Under the pieces are notes generated by a model, which ran no database searches, had not been told where the DNA came from, and saw only the letters and a program-made list of their open reading frames with translations. The translations under genes were made by a program, and so were the position numbers. Shown piece by piece: positions 56,442-64,000 of a DNA stretch of 64,000 nucleotides. Location of the stretch: the NCBI RefSeq assembly GCF_002240355.1, contig NZ_CP016353.1:6301001-6365000 (forward strand), written 5' to 3'. Each line of letters begins with the position of its first letter. The first letter of the stretch is position 1. The DNA is from Prauserella marina. Lineage in GTDB: Bacteria; Actinomycetota; Actinomycetes; Mycobacteriales; Pseudonocardiaceae.

Positions 56442-58286
56442 GTGACCACACAGCATCCGATCGCCCAGATTCCTGACCAGCTCTTTGCCGATCCGGACGT
56501 CGAAGCTCGCTGGCGGGCACGCTTTCTCGCGGCCAGGGTCTCCGTGCCCGAATGGGCAATCGACGCGCCCGACGCGAACATCTACGTCTCCAACGCCAGC
56601 GGCGTGTGGGAGGTCTACGCGTGGAACAGGTCGACCGGCGAACACCGCAAGGTCACCGACCGGCCCAACGGCACGCTGCACGCCACCACGTCGCCTGACG
56701 GCGACTGGATCTGGTGGTTCGACGACACCGACGGCGACGAGTTCGGCAGCTGGGTCCGCGAACCGTTCACCACAACCGCCACCGAAGGCACGGCCGGGCA
56801 GGCTGTGCCCGACGTCCCCGCCGGATACCCCGCCGGGCTCGAAATCGGTCACCAGCTTGTCGCACTCGGCGTGTCGACCGACGAGGGAAGTTCGCTCTAC
56901 GCCAGCCGGGGATCGCAAACGGTGCTCTTCTACACCAGCGACGACGACGCGGGCGTCGCCGCGCTCTCGCGGGACGAGAAGCTGCTCGCGATCTCACATT
57001 CCGAACACGGTGATTCCCGCCACCCCGCGGTCAGGGTGCTCGCGAGCGATTCCGGCGAATTCGCCACCGTTGCCGACAAATGGGACGGTGCGGGCAAAGG
57101 TCTTGCCGCGCTCGCGTTCTCCCCGGTTTCCGGCGACGCGAGGCTGCTGATGCTGCACGAGCGCAGGGGTAAAGAAGAACTGCTGATCTGGGATCCGGAA
57201 GCCGACACGGAACGGGAAATCGACCTCGGCCTCCCCGGCGAGGTCGTCGCCGACTGGTACCCGGACGCCTCGGCCCTGCTCGTCGTGCATTTCCACGAGG
57301 GACGCAGTTCGCTGCACAAGTACGACCTCGGCACCGATCAACTGTCCTCTTTGGAGACACCTCCCGGCAGGATCGGCGGAGCAGGCGTGCGGCCTGACGG
57401 CGCCGTCGAATACTCGTGGTCCAACGCCGCCACCCCGCCCGTCGTCAGGGTCCGTGACGCCGGAGGCGACGACAGCGTCCTGCTCAAGCCCCCCGGCGAC
57501 AGCGCGCCCGGCTCCGAACCGGTCAACGATGCTTTCGTTGAAGGGCCTGGAGGGCGAATTCACGCACTCGTCTCCAAGCCTGCCGATGTCCAGGGCCCAC
57601 AGCCGACGGTGTTCGTCCTGCACGGTGGCCCGCACTCGGCCGACGAGGACCGGTTCTCCGCCTACCGCGCGGTCTGGCTCGACGCGGGTTTCGTCGTCGT
57701 CGAGGTCAACTACCGAGGCTCGACCGGCTACGGCTCCGCGTGGCGAGACGCCATCGAGGGGCGACCGGGACTCACCGAACTGGAGGACGTCGCCGCCGTC
57801 CACGAGTGGGCCGTTCAGAGCGGACTCTCCGATCCGGACCGCTGCATCGTCAACGGCGCCTCGTGGGGCGGCTACCTGACCCTGCTCGCGCTCGGCACGC
57901 AGCCCGCGCGCTGGGCGGGAGGCGTCGCGGGAGTTCCCGTCGCCGACTACGTTGCGGCATACGAGGACGAGATGGAACAGCTTCGCGCGTTCGATCGCGC
58001 GCTGTTCGGCGGCTCGCCCTCCGAAAAGCCCGCCGTCTACGACGAGTGCTCGCCGATCACCTACGTCGGGGCCGTCGACGTTCCGGTGCTCGTGCTCGCG
58101 GGAGACAACGACCCGCGCTGCCCCATCAGGCAGATCGAGAACTATCTCGACCGGCTGGCAGCGCGGGACGTCCCTTACGAGTTCTACCGCTACGACGCCG
58201 GTCACGGTTCACTCGTCATCGCGGAGACCATCAAGCAGGTCTCGATCGAGGTGTTCTTCGCGTTGCGTGCCGTCGGGATGCGGTGA
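56442..58286 (+). CDS. S9-family prolyl oligopeptidase-like serine peptidase
   Basis: 614 residues. A beta-propeller-like N-terminal part (NIYVSNASGVWEVYAW, GTLHATTSPDGDWIWWF, FSPVSGDARLLML) leads to an alpha/beta-hydrolase domain: FVLHGGPHSADEDRF, the Ser nucleophile in NGASWGGYLTL, Asp in LAGDNDPRCP and His in DAGHGSLVI. It is probably a cytosolic oligopeptidase or acyl-peptide hydrolase. GTG 56442 follows GGATCGAGG and is only 34 bp from the divergent methyltransferase start, so their promoters overlap. Confidence 0.9.
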   Translation: MTTQHPIAQIPDQLFADPDVEARWRARFLAARVSVPEWAIDAPDANIYVSNASGVWEVYAWNRSTGEHRKVTDRPNGTLHATTSPDGDWIWWFDDTDGDEFGSWVREPFTTTATEGTAGQAVPDVPAGYPAGLEIGHQLVALGVSTDEGSSLYASRGSQTVLFYTSDDDAGVAALSRDEKLLAISHSEHGDSRHPAVRVLASDSGEFATVADKWDGAGKGLAALAFSPVSGDARLLMLHERRGKEELLIWDPEADTEREIDLGLPGEVVADWYPDASALLVVHFHEGRSSLHKYDLGTDQLSSLETPPGRIGGAGVRPDGAVEYSWSNAATPPVVRVRDAGGDDSVLLKPPGDSAPGSEPVNDAFVEGPGGRIHALVSKPADVQGPQPTVFVLHGGPHSADEDRFSAYRAVWLDAGFVVVEVNYRGSTGYGSAWRDAIEGRPGLTELEDVAAVHEWAVQSGLSDPDRCIVNGASWGGYLTLLALGTQPARWAGGVAGVPVADYVAAYEDEMEQLRAFDRALFGGSPSEKPAVYDECSPITYVGAVDVPVLVLAGDNDPRCPIRQIENYLDRLAARDVPYEFYRYDAGHGSLVIAETIKQVSIEVFFALRAVGMR

Positions 58287-58351
58287 TGCTCGGAGTGCAT
58301 CCGGGAATCGTCCTCCGCGCAGCCGGTACGCGATGGTTCCCGGGCGCACTC

Positions 58352-58831
58352 TCAGGCTTGCTGGGCCTGCCACATCCAGTGCTGCTTCTCCAGTTCGGTC
58401 GCCACCGAGATCAGCAGGTCCTGGGTCACGAGATCGCTCTTGTCGGTCTCGTCGATGCGATCGCGCAGGCGCTTGATCAGCTCGGCGAGCGTCGCGACGA
58501 TGGCGGCCACGGTGGCCTTGGTCGACTGCCAGTTGTCCGGATACTCGGGCAGCCCCGAACTCTTCACGACCGTCTTGGCCTTGCCGTTGGGCGAGACACC
58601 GATGGCGTTGGCGCGTTCGGCCACGTCGTCGACGAATCCCCTCGCGGCCGAGACCAGCTCGTCGAGTTGCAGATGCACGCTGCGGAAGTGTTGCCCGACC
58701 ACGTTCCAGTGCGCCTGCTTGGCGATGAGCGAAAGATCGACGAGATCGACAAGCGTCGATTGCAGTGCGGCCGCCGTGATTTCCTTGTCGCTCTCCTTGA
58801 GCGGGCTGGAGATGGGCGAGTTGGCCATCAT
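58352..58831 (-). CDS. dps: Dps-family ferritin-like DNA-binding protein
   Basis: 159 residues. The ferroxidase-site residues are in LIAKQAHWNVVGQHF, VHLQLDELVSAARGFVDDV and AERANAIG, the Dps pattern with a His, Asp and Glu at the dimer interface. It stores iron and protects DNA under oxidative stress. GAGAGGA lies 4-6 nt before ATG 58831; ATG 58828 is adjacent. It lies tail to tail with the S9 peptidase gene. Confidence 0.93.
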   Translation of the reverse strand: MMANSPISSPLKESDKEITAAALQSTLVDLVDLSLIAKQAHWNVVGQHFRSVHLQLDELVSAARGFVDDVAERANAIGVSPNGKAKTVVKSSGLPEYPDNWQSTKATVAAIVATLAELIKRLRDRIDETDKSDLVTQDLLISVATELEKQHWMWQAQQA

Positions 58832-58933
58832 GCTGTCCTCTCTGCGCTGTCAGCCAGCGGCGTATCGGGCCGCGGCCTGAGAGACGGATCCCCCGTCCAG
58901 CGTCCGCTGAAACGCGTTACCTCGCACCTAAGG

Positions 58934-58984
58934 CGTGTCTGACGATCCCGTTGCCTGCCGCACGGCAGAGGATCATCAGACACG
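58934..58984 (-). terminator. composite stem-loop ending the FMN reductase gene
   Basis: CGTGTCTGA (58934-58942) pairs with TCAGACACG (58976-58984), GATC with GATC, and CTGCCG with CGGCAG inside. The reductase stop codon lies within the stem. It separates that gene from dps downstream. Confidence 0.7.
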
Positions 58985-59551
58985 ACCTTGTGCGACAGCG
59001 AACTCGGCGACCTGCCGACCGATCAATCGCAGCGTGTTGACCACTTTCTCCTCGGAGGCCCCGCCGATGTCGTCGAACTTGACCTCGGCCGAGTTCACCG
59101 CTCCGCCGAGTGGAGTCGGCCAGCCGCGCAGGGCGTGCGTGATCGTGCGGAGCTGGTTGAGCGTGCCCACCGCCGCCTGCCAGCCGAACGCGACCGCGAC
59201 GAGCCCCACGGCCCGTCCTTCGAGGTAGGGCCGCCGGTCGGACCGCAGGTCTTCGGCGTAGTCGAGTGCGTTCTTGACCAGCCCGGACAGCGCCCCGTGA
59301 TAGCCGGGCGAACCGATGATGAGGCCATCCGCTTCCCGGATGGCCTCGATCAGTTCGATCGCCTTGTTCGAGCGATCGGTGACTCCCGCGTCGAAGAACG
59401 GCAGGTCGAGGCCGCTTGCCGTGATGGCCGTCGTGTGCGCGCCCGCCTCCGCCGCTCCGGCGAGCGCGACCCGTAGCGCCCGTTCGGACTGCGAGCCCTC
59501 TCGTAGTGAGCCGCCAATGCCGAGCACCTTGATCGCACGCGTCGAAGTCAC
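58976..59551 (-). CDS. NADPH-dependent FMN reductase family protein
   Basis: 191 residues, flavodoxin-like fold: VLGIGGSLREGSQSERAL binds FMN phosphate, GLIIGSPGYHGALSGLVKNALDY is the family signature, then VGLVAVAFGWQA. It probably reduces quinones, flavin or chromate-like acceptors. GTG 59551 lies 7 nt after TAGCCT (59564-59559), so a leaderless start is likely; the frame is open to 59614. It is divergent from the esterase gene. Confidence 0.88.
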   Translation of the reverse strand: MTSTRAIKVLGIGGSLREGSQSERALRVALAGAAEAGAHTTAITASGLDLPFFDAGVTDRSNKAIELIEAIREADGLIIGSPGYHGALSGLVKNALDYAEDLRSDRRPYLEGRAVGLVAVAFGWQAAVGTLNQLRTITHALRGWPTPLGGAVNSAEVKFDDIGGASEEKVVNTLRLIGRQVAEFAVAQGRV

Positions 59552-59675
59552 GCATCCGAGGCTAGACCCTCCAGTTAGGTAGAGGACGAGTCCGAACGGA
59601 GGGTCCTCCGTCACACCTGGTGTTCGAACCTACCGACCAGTAGCCTGAGGCGGTCATCGGCGATCGGAGACGAAC

Positions 59676-60737
59676 ATGGCTGTACCGCTGGAAATCCGGG
59701 TTCAAGCGCTCGCGGCCCAGCTTCTCTACGCGCTGCCGCTTTCGCTGCGCCGAGCGTTCGCCGGCAGGCCGATCCGGATCGACGGCCAGGAGCTGGCGCT
59801 GGATGCCCAGCTTCTGCTGCGCATGCAGAAGCTGGTGGGCGCGAAACTGGTCAACGGGGCCTCGGTCGCGGAGGCGAGAGCCGGTCTCGACGCGGCCCGG
59901 CACCTCGTGAGCGGCAAACCGATCAGCTCGATCGACACGAGGGACATCGACATCCCCGCCGAACACGGCGTGATCGCGGGCACGCTCTACACCCCGCACG
60001 GGCTCGCCGCGTACTCCGGCCTGCTCGTCTTCTACCACGGCGGTGGCTGGGTCATCGGCACCAGAGCAAGCCACGACACCACCGCGCGGTTCCTCGCCGC
60101 GAGAGCGGGCGTGCGGGTGCTGTCCGTCGAGTACCGGCTCGCGCCGGAGAATCCGTTCCCCGCCGCGCAGGAGGACGCGGTGACCGCGTTCGACTACGCG
60201 TACGCCAAGGCTGCCGAACTTGGCGCCGACCCGAGGCGCATCGCCGTCGGCGGCGACAGCGCGGGCGGCAACCTCGCCGCCGTCACGGCACAGGTCACCA
60301 GCGGGAGAGGCGGCCCGGCACCCGCGTTCCAGTTGTTGCTGTACCCGGGTGTCGACGCGGGCAGCCGCCACCCTTCCCGCGATCTGTTCCAGGAGGGTTT
60401 CTTCCTCACCGACGAGGAGATGACCTGGTTCCTCGACCACTACGCGCCTGACGGTGTCGACAGGACCGACCCGAAGCTGTCTCCCCTCCGCGCGGCCGAC
60501 CTCACCGGCCTGCCGCCCGCCTACATCGCGACGGCGGGCTTCGATCCGCTGCGTGATGAGGGCGAGGCGTACGCGGCAAGGCTCGCCGAAGCGGGTGTGC
60601 CGGTCGCGTTGAGCAGGCAGGCCGACCTCATTCACGGCTACGTGAACTTTCTCGGCATCGGCAAGCGCTTCGCCGAGGCCACGGCCGAAGCCGCCGGCGC
60701 ACTGCGAGTCGGCCTCAGCCACCCCACGACGACCTGA
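59676..60737 (+). CDS. alpha/beta-hydrolase esterase (hormone-sensitive lipase family)
   Basis: 353 residues. The HSL signature LVFYHGGGWVIG, the Ser elbow VGGDSAGGNLAA, Asp in YIATAGFDPLRDEG and His in DLIHGYVNF give a complete triad. It resembles carboxylesterases of the LipH/NlhH group, acting on short acyl esters. GGAG lies 8 nt before ATG 59676. A hairpin follows the stop, between it and the convergent catalase gene. Confidence 0.92.
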   Translation: MAVPLEIRVQALAAQLLYALPLSLRRAFAGRPIRIDGQELALDAQLLLRMQKLVGAKLVNGASVAEARAGLDAARHLVSGKPISSIDTRDIDIPAEHGVIAGTLYTPHGLAAYSGLLVFYHGGGWVIGTRASHDTTARFLAARAGVRVLSVEYRLAPENPFPAAQEDAVTAFDYAYAKAAELGADPRRIAVGGDSAGGNLAAVTAQVTSGRGGPAPAFQLLLYPGVDAGSRHPSRDLFQEGFFLTDEEMTWFLDHYAPDGVDRTDPKLSPLRAADLTGLPPAYIATAGFDPLRDEGEAYAARLAEAGVPVALSRQADLIHGYVNFLGIGKRFAEATAEAAGALRVGLSHPTTT

Positions 60738-60745
60738 CCCCGCTC

Positions 60746-60789
60746 ATGCGAACGGCCCCCGGCGCGTTGATCGCCGAGGGCCGCCGCAT
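60746..60789. terminator. stem-loop between the esterase and catalase genes
   Basis: ATGCG, GGCCC and CGGCG (60746 onward) pair with CGCCG, GGGCC and CGCAT (to 60789), separated by short internal loops. It lies between two convergent genes and probably serves both strands. Confidence 0.65.
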
Positions 60790-60824
60790 GTGGTGGGAGA
60801 GCAGTAGATCTCGCGGTATCCAGT

Positions 60825-62267
60825 CTACTTTCCGAACGCCCCGGCGACCGTGTCACCGAGGTCCTTGTCGACGTTGCGCCAGTACTCGAAAACGCGTTCC
60901 AGCACCGGCGCCGACACGCCGTTGCTCGCGTGGCCGATGATGTTGCGCGCGAGACGTTCCCGCTGCGCGTCGTCCATCACCGTACGCACCAGCGTGCCGG
61001 CCTGACCGTAGTCGTCGTCCTCCGCGTGCAACCGGTAGGCCGACCTGACGACCTCGTCGACGACGCCGTATGCCGACGCCGTCTCACTCGCCAGCTCCGC
61101 GTCGGCGTGCGGGCCGCCGTAGGAGTTCGGCGCGTACACCGGGTCGGCCGGGTTGTGGAACCGCATCGCGCCGTCCTTGGAGTAGCTGTTCACCTCGGAC
61201 TTGGGCGCGTTGACGGGAAGCTGCGTGTAGTTCGTGCCGATGCGGTAGCGATGCGCGTCGGCGTAGGCGAACAGCCTGCCCTGCAACATCTTGTCCGGCG
61301 AAGGCCCGATGCCGGGTACGAGGTTCGACGGCTCGAACGAAGCCTGCTCGATCTGGGCGAAGTAGTTGGCGGGGTTGCGGTCGAGAACCCACCTGCCGAC
61401 CTTGATCAACGGGTAGTCGCCGTGCGGCCAGACCTTGGTCAGGTCGAACGGGTTGAACCGGTAGTCCGCCGCTTCCTGGTAGGGCATGACCTGGACGTAG
61501 AGGGTCCAGCTCGGGTGGTTGCCCTTGTCGATGGCCGTCCACAGGTCGCGAATGTGGAAGTCGGCGTCCTCACCCGCGAGCCGGTCGGCTTCGGCCTGCG
61601 TCAGGTAGCCGATGCCCTGGTCGGTCTTGAAGTGGTACTTGACCCAGAACTTCTCGCCGCCCGCGTTCTCCCACAGGTAGGTGTGCGAGCCGTAGCCGTT
61701 CATCTCCCGCCAGCTTCGAGGAAGGCCCCTGTCTCCCATGAGCCAGGTGACCTGGTGTGCCGACTCGGTGCGCTGGGTCCAGAAGTCCCACTGCATGTTG
61801 TGGTCGCGCAGGTGGTTGTCGGCCCTGCGCTTCTGCGAGCGGATGAAATCGGGGAACTTGATCGGGTCCCTGATGAAGAACACCGGGGTGTTGTTGCCGA
61901 CGATGTCGTAGTTGCCCTGGCTGGTGTAGAACTTCACGGCGAAGCCGCGCGGATCGCGCCACGTGTCGGGGGAACCGTTCTCTCCGGCGACAGTCGAGAA
62001 GCGGACGAGGCTTTCGGTGCGCGTTCCCGGCTGGAACAGCGCCGCCTTCGTGAACTGGCTGACGTCCTCGGTCACCTCAAGGAAGCCGAACGCACCGCCG
62101 CCCTTGGCATGCACGACGCGTTCCGGAACCCGCTCACGGTTGAACTGCGCGTTCTTTTCGATGAGGTAGTGGTCCTGCAACAGGATCGGGCCATTGGCTC
62201 CCAGCGTCAGCGAATCGTCGTCACTGGCGACGGGGATGCCAACGTTGTTGGTGGTCGGCTTCGTCAC
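60825..62267 (-). CDS. katA: monofunctional heme catalase
   Basis: 480 residues, clade 3 size. The distal-side His is in [12 protein letters not shown], Asn in [19 protein letters not shown], and the proximal Tyr is in [14 protein letters not shown]. It decomposes H2O2 in the cytosol. GTG 62267 has AGGAGA 7 nt upstream and overlaps the Fur-type regulator's stop as GTGA, so both are one unit, as in the Streptomyces catR-catA arrangement. Confidence 0.96.
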   Translation of the reverse strand: MTKPTTNNVGIPVASDDDSLTLGANGPILLQDHYLIEKNAQFNRERVPERVVHAKGGGAFGFLEVTEDVSQFTKAALFQPGTRTESLVRFSTVAGENGSPDTWRDPRGFAVKFYTSQGNYDIVGNNTPVFFIRDPIKFPDFIRSQKRRADNHLRDHNMQWDFWTQRTESAHQVTWLMGDRGLPRSWREMNGYGSHTYLWENAGGEKFWVKYHFKTDQGIGYLTQAEADRLAGEDADFHIRDLWTAIDKGNHPSWTLYVQVMPYQEAADYRFNPFDLTKVWPHGDYPLIKVGRWVLDRNPANYFAQIEQASFEPSNLVPGIGPSPDKMLQGRLFAYADAHRYRIGTNYTQLPVNAPKSEVNSYSKDGAMRFHNPADPVYAPNSYGGPHADAELASETASAYGVVDEVVRSAYRLHAEDDDYGQAGTLVRTVMDDAQRERLARNIIGHASNGVSAPVLERVFEYWRNVDKDLGDTVAGAFGK

Positions 62268-62713
62268 GCCGATGTCTCCTCTTCGTGGTGGGTTTTGGTA
62301 CACATCGGACACAGCCCCCAGAAGACGATCTCGGCCTCGTCGACCGCGAACCCCGCCGTTTCGGAGGGTTCGAGGCACGGCGCGGCGCCGTGAACGCAAT
62401 CGACGTCCTCCGTGCGGCCACAGTTCCGGCAGACGAGGTGGTGGTGATTGTCTCCGGTTCGTGTTTCGAACCGGGCCGGATGCCCTGCCGGTTCGATCCG
62501 CCTCACCAGGTTCGCGTTGGTACAGGCTCCGAGCACGTCGTAGACGGCCTGCGTCGACACCGAGCCGAGCGCGCGCCGCACTCCCGCCGCGACCTGGTCG
62601 GCCGTGGTGTGGGGGTGATCGGCGAGCCATTCGAGCACCGCGACTCTCGGCGCCGTGATGCGCAGTCCCGCCGCCTTGAGACGTTCCCTTACCTGGCTGT
62701 TCTGGTGAGGCAT
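62264..62713 (-). CDS. Fur-family peroxide regulator (CatR/FurA-like)
   Basis: 149 residues. The winged helix includes [34 protein letters not shown] (read in two parts). The metal site [17 protein letters not shown] has two Cys, and a second CPMC near the end completes a structural zinc site. With the catalase gene attached it should be a peroxide-sensing repressor (CatR/PerR type) rather than an iron-sensing Fur. ATG 62713 follows AGGGTTGG. Operator candidate at 62735-62759. Confidence 0.92.
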   Translation of the reverse strand: MPHQNSQVRERLKAAGLRITAPRVAVLEWLADHPHTTADQVAAGVRRALGSVSTQAVYDVLGACTNANLVRRIEPAGHPARFETRTGDNHHHLVCRNCGRTEDVDCVHGAAPCLEPSETAGFAVDEAEIVFWGLCPMCTKTHHEEETSA

Positions 62714-62734
62714 GACGAAACCAACCCTGCCTTG

Positions 62735-62759
62735 TTTTCTGGAATCAGTCAAGAAAACA
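62735..62759 (-). promoter_or_regulatory. FurA/CatR-type operator
   Basis: Inverted repeat GTTTTCT (62735-62741) with AGAAAAC (62753-62759). On the minus strand it contains TTGACTGATTCCAG between A/T-rich arms, close to the conserved operator reported ahead of actinobacterial furA genes. TTGACT could be the -35. Autoregulation of the fur-katA unit is inferred. Confidence 0.75.
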
Positions 62760-62777
62760 CGCTCGGCCGAGTACCGA

Positions 62778-63383
62778 TCACAGTGGGAGACCGGCATCCA
62801 GCAACGCGAGCGCCGAATCGACCTGCGCCAGTAGCTCCTCGACCGAACCGCCCTCTTCGAGCGTCGTGAAATAAGCGGAAACGACGACGCCGATGACCGC
62901 GCCGGTCCACGCCCTGAGGTTGGCGTCCCTCGAATCGCGGCCGATCCGCTCGGCCACCGCGTCGTTGAACATCTTCAGGTTGTCGGTCACCTGCTCAAGC
63001 AGCCTCGACCGCAGCTCGGGCACCTCGAAGATCAACCGTTGCCGGGCCCGTTCCCTTTCCGACTCCTCGTTGCCGAGGTTGCCGCCGACCTCGGCGAGCG
63101 CGGCCCGCATGGCGGCCAGCGGTCCCATCTCGGCGGGCTGATCAAGGAAACACTCGACGAAAACAGGGTCGAGCTGGTCGTAGAGGACCGTGTCCTCCTT
63201 TGTCGGGAAGTAGCGGAAGAAGGTACTCGGCGAGACCTCGGCCGCCGCCGCTATCTGCTCGACGGTGGTTGCCGCGTAACCCTGTGCCACGAACAGTCGC
63301 AGCGCGTGGTCCTGGATCGCGGCCCGCGTCCGTGCCTTCTTCCGCTCCCGCAGCCCGACGGGCTCACCCCGCGACGTAGTCAT
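62778..63383 (-). CDS. TetR-family regulator
   Basis: 201 residues. N-terminal helix-turn-helix ARTRAAIQDHALRLF, TVEQIAAAAEVSPSTFFRYF, then an effector domain of unknown ligand. GGAG lies 2-3 nt before ATG 63383, which is inside the 3' end of the MFS gene (20-bp overlap), so the two are co-transcribed. It probably represses the transporter. Confidence 0.9.
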   Translation of the reverse strand: MTTSRGEPVGLRERKKARTRAAIQDHALRLFVAQGYAATTVEQIAAAAEVSPSTFFRYFPTKEDTVLYDQLDPVFVECFLDQPAEMGPLAAMRAALAEVGGNLGNEESERERARQRLIFEVPELRSRLLEQVTDNLKMFNDAVAERIGRDSRDANLRAWTGAVIGVVVSAYFTTLEEGGSVEELLAQVDSALALLDAGLPL

Positions 63384-64000
63384 ACTCCGATTCTGCCTCT
63401 CCCACATCCTCGGGACGCGGCGGCAGGAAGGCGAGTGTCAGCACGGCGCCGACAACGGCGACACCGGCGCACACCCACAGTGTGCTGGTCATTCCGCCGA
63501 CGAACGCTTCTCGCACCGAGGTGAGCAACACCGGCGAGCCCAACTGGTCCGCGACGCTGACCCCCGCTGCGGCCGTGTCCTCGACGGCTGCGGCCGCTTT
63601 GGCCGGAATGCCTGCCGTGTCGACACCGGCGCGATAGCTCGCCGCGAGGACCGTCCCGAGTATCGCGACACCCAGCGTGCCACCGACTTGGCGCATCGCC
63701 TGCAACATTCCCGAGCCGACCCCGCTTCGCTCCGACCTGAGCGCGCCCATGGCCACGTCCATCGAAGGCGGGAGCGTGAACCCGAGCCCGATGCCGATCA
63801 CCGAAACCCACACCGCGACGAACCCGTAGCCGTCGGACACCTCCGTCGTGGTGCCGAGCGCGAGACCGGCGGCCATGATGACGAAGCCTGCCGCGACCAC
63901 CACCTTGGCGCCGAATGCCGCGCGCAGCCGGTCGGCGATCGGCACCCCGACGATCAGCCCGCCGACGACGGGCAGCAGGCGGAGGCCGGTTTCAAGCGCG
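63364..64000 (-). CDS. MFS drug efflux transporter, C-terminal part (right edge)
   Basis: About 211 C-terminal residues of a 14-helix DHA2-type exporter; the start lies beyond 64000. SVIGIGLGFTLPPSMDVAMG, GSGMLQAMRQVGGTLGVAILGTVLA and the last helix TLWVCAGVAVVGAVLTLAFL are typical of the EmrB/QacA group. The tail ends EVGEAESEYDYVAG-like in acidic residues (GEAESEYDYVAG). It is coupled to the TetR gene. Confidence 0.88.
   Translation of the reverse strand, partial: ALETGLRLLPVVGGLIVGVPIADRLRAAFGAKVVVAAGFVIMAAGLALGTTTEVSDGYGFVAVWVSVIGIGLGFTLPPSMDVAMGALRSERSGVGSGMLQAMRQVGGTLGVAILGTVLAASYRAGVDTAGIPAKAAAAVEDTAAAGVSVADQLGSPVLLTSVREAFVGGMTSTLWVCAGVAVVGAVLTLAFLPPRPEDVGEAESEYDYVAG

Noticed and set aside
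60930-62393. 487-residue + strand frame
   Set aside because: Antisense to catalase; Val/Arg-rich repeat-like translation typical of shadows in high-GC DNA.

Overview
This is a high-GC actinomycete chromosome segment, most likely from the Pseudonocardiaceae (Prauserella, Saccharomonospora or Amycolatopsis relatives). The evidence is uniformly high GC, GTG and TTG starts, many apparently leaderless genes, WhiB, DUF6319 and DUF4244 proteins, and gene order. Recalled from memory and not searched: the backbone follows the Mycobacterium tuberculosis order from topA (Rv3646c) to ponA2 and the phosphoesterase (Rv3682-Rv3683), with lineage-specific blocks inserted.

Left part (1-18.0 kb): topA (partial), a secreted trypsin-like protease, a TipA-like MerR regulator with an internal start, a lipoprotein, the H+-pyrophosphatase hppA, and the 'helicase/secretion neighborhood'. 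That neighborhood comprises a DECH helicase, a small primase-polymerase-like protein and a Tad/Flp pilus operon (ssd-like gene, tadA, tadB, tadC, a pilin-like DUF4244 gene, TadE-like and TadG-like genes). An SDR gene sits between tadA and the ssd-like gene. A 6C small RNA and two near-identical pairs of DnaA-box-like sequences lie by these pilus genes. A HAD phosphatase follows, then a 0.5-kb gap with a strongly self-complementary sequence at the position where mycobacteria carry the Ms1/MTS2823 RNA.

18.5-25.6 kb is a MurNAc/peptidoglycan salvage block: nagZ, namZ (DUF1343), a serine beta-lactamase-fold hydrolase, a MurR-like RpiR regulator and murQ. 25.6-41.6 kb returns to backbone: two small cytosolic genes, acs, an envelope protein, an L,D-transpeptidase, a DUF6319 protein, a VIT-family transporter, nhaA, a holin-like protein, an EphE-like hydrolase, marP, NUDIX/thioredoxin/nth, a Crp regulator and an MFS transporter.

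41.6-44.9 kb is a complete pqqA-C-D-E-B operon, including a 32-residue PqqA. It lies between the Crp/MFS genes and the metallo-beta-lactamase/NUDIX pair, and LacI-type palindromes flank pqqA. 45-55.4 kb is backbone again: two unknown genes, RidA, DUF4177, the paired ArsA-like ATPases, whiB4, a class A PBP and a phosphoesterase. 55.4-64 kb holds tRNA-Pro(CGG) with a strong terminator, a methyltransferase, an S9 peptidase, Dps, an FMN reductase, an esterase, catalase with its overlapping Fur/CatR-type regulator, and a TetR/MFS efflux pair cut by the right edge.

Starts were set from visible Shine-Dalgarno sequences, translational overlaps (ATGA, GTGA, TTGA) or leaderless promoters. All family assignments come from reading motifs; no database search was run.
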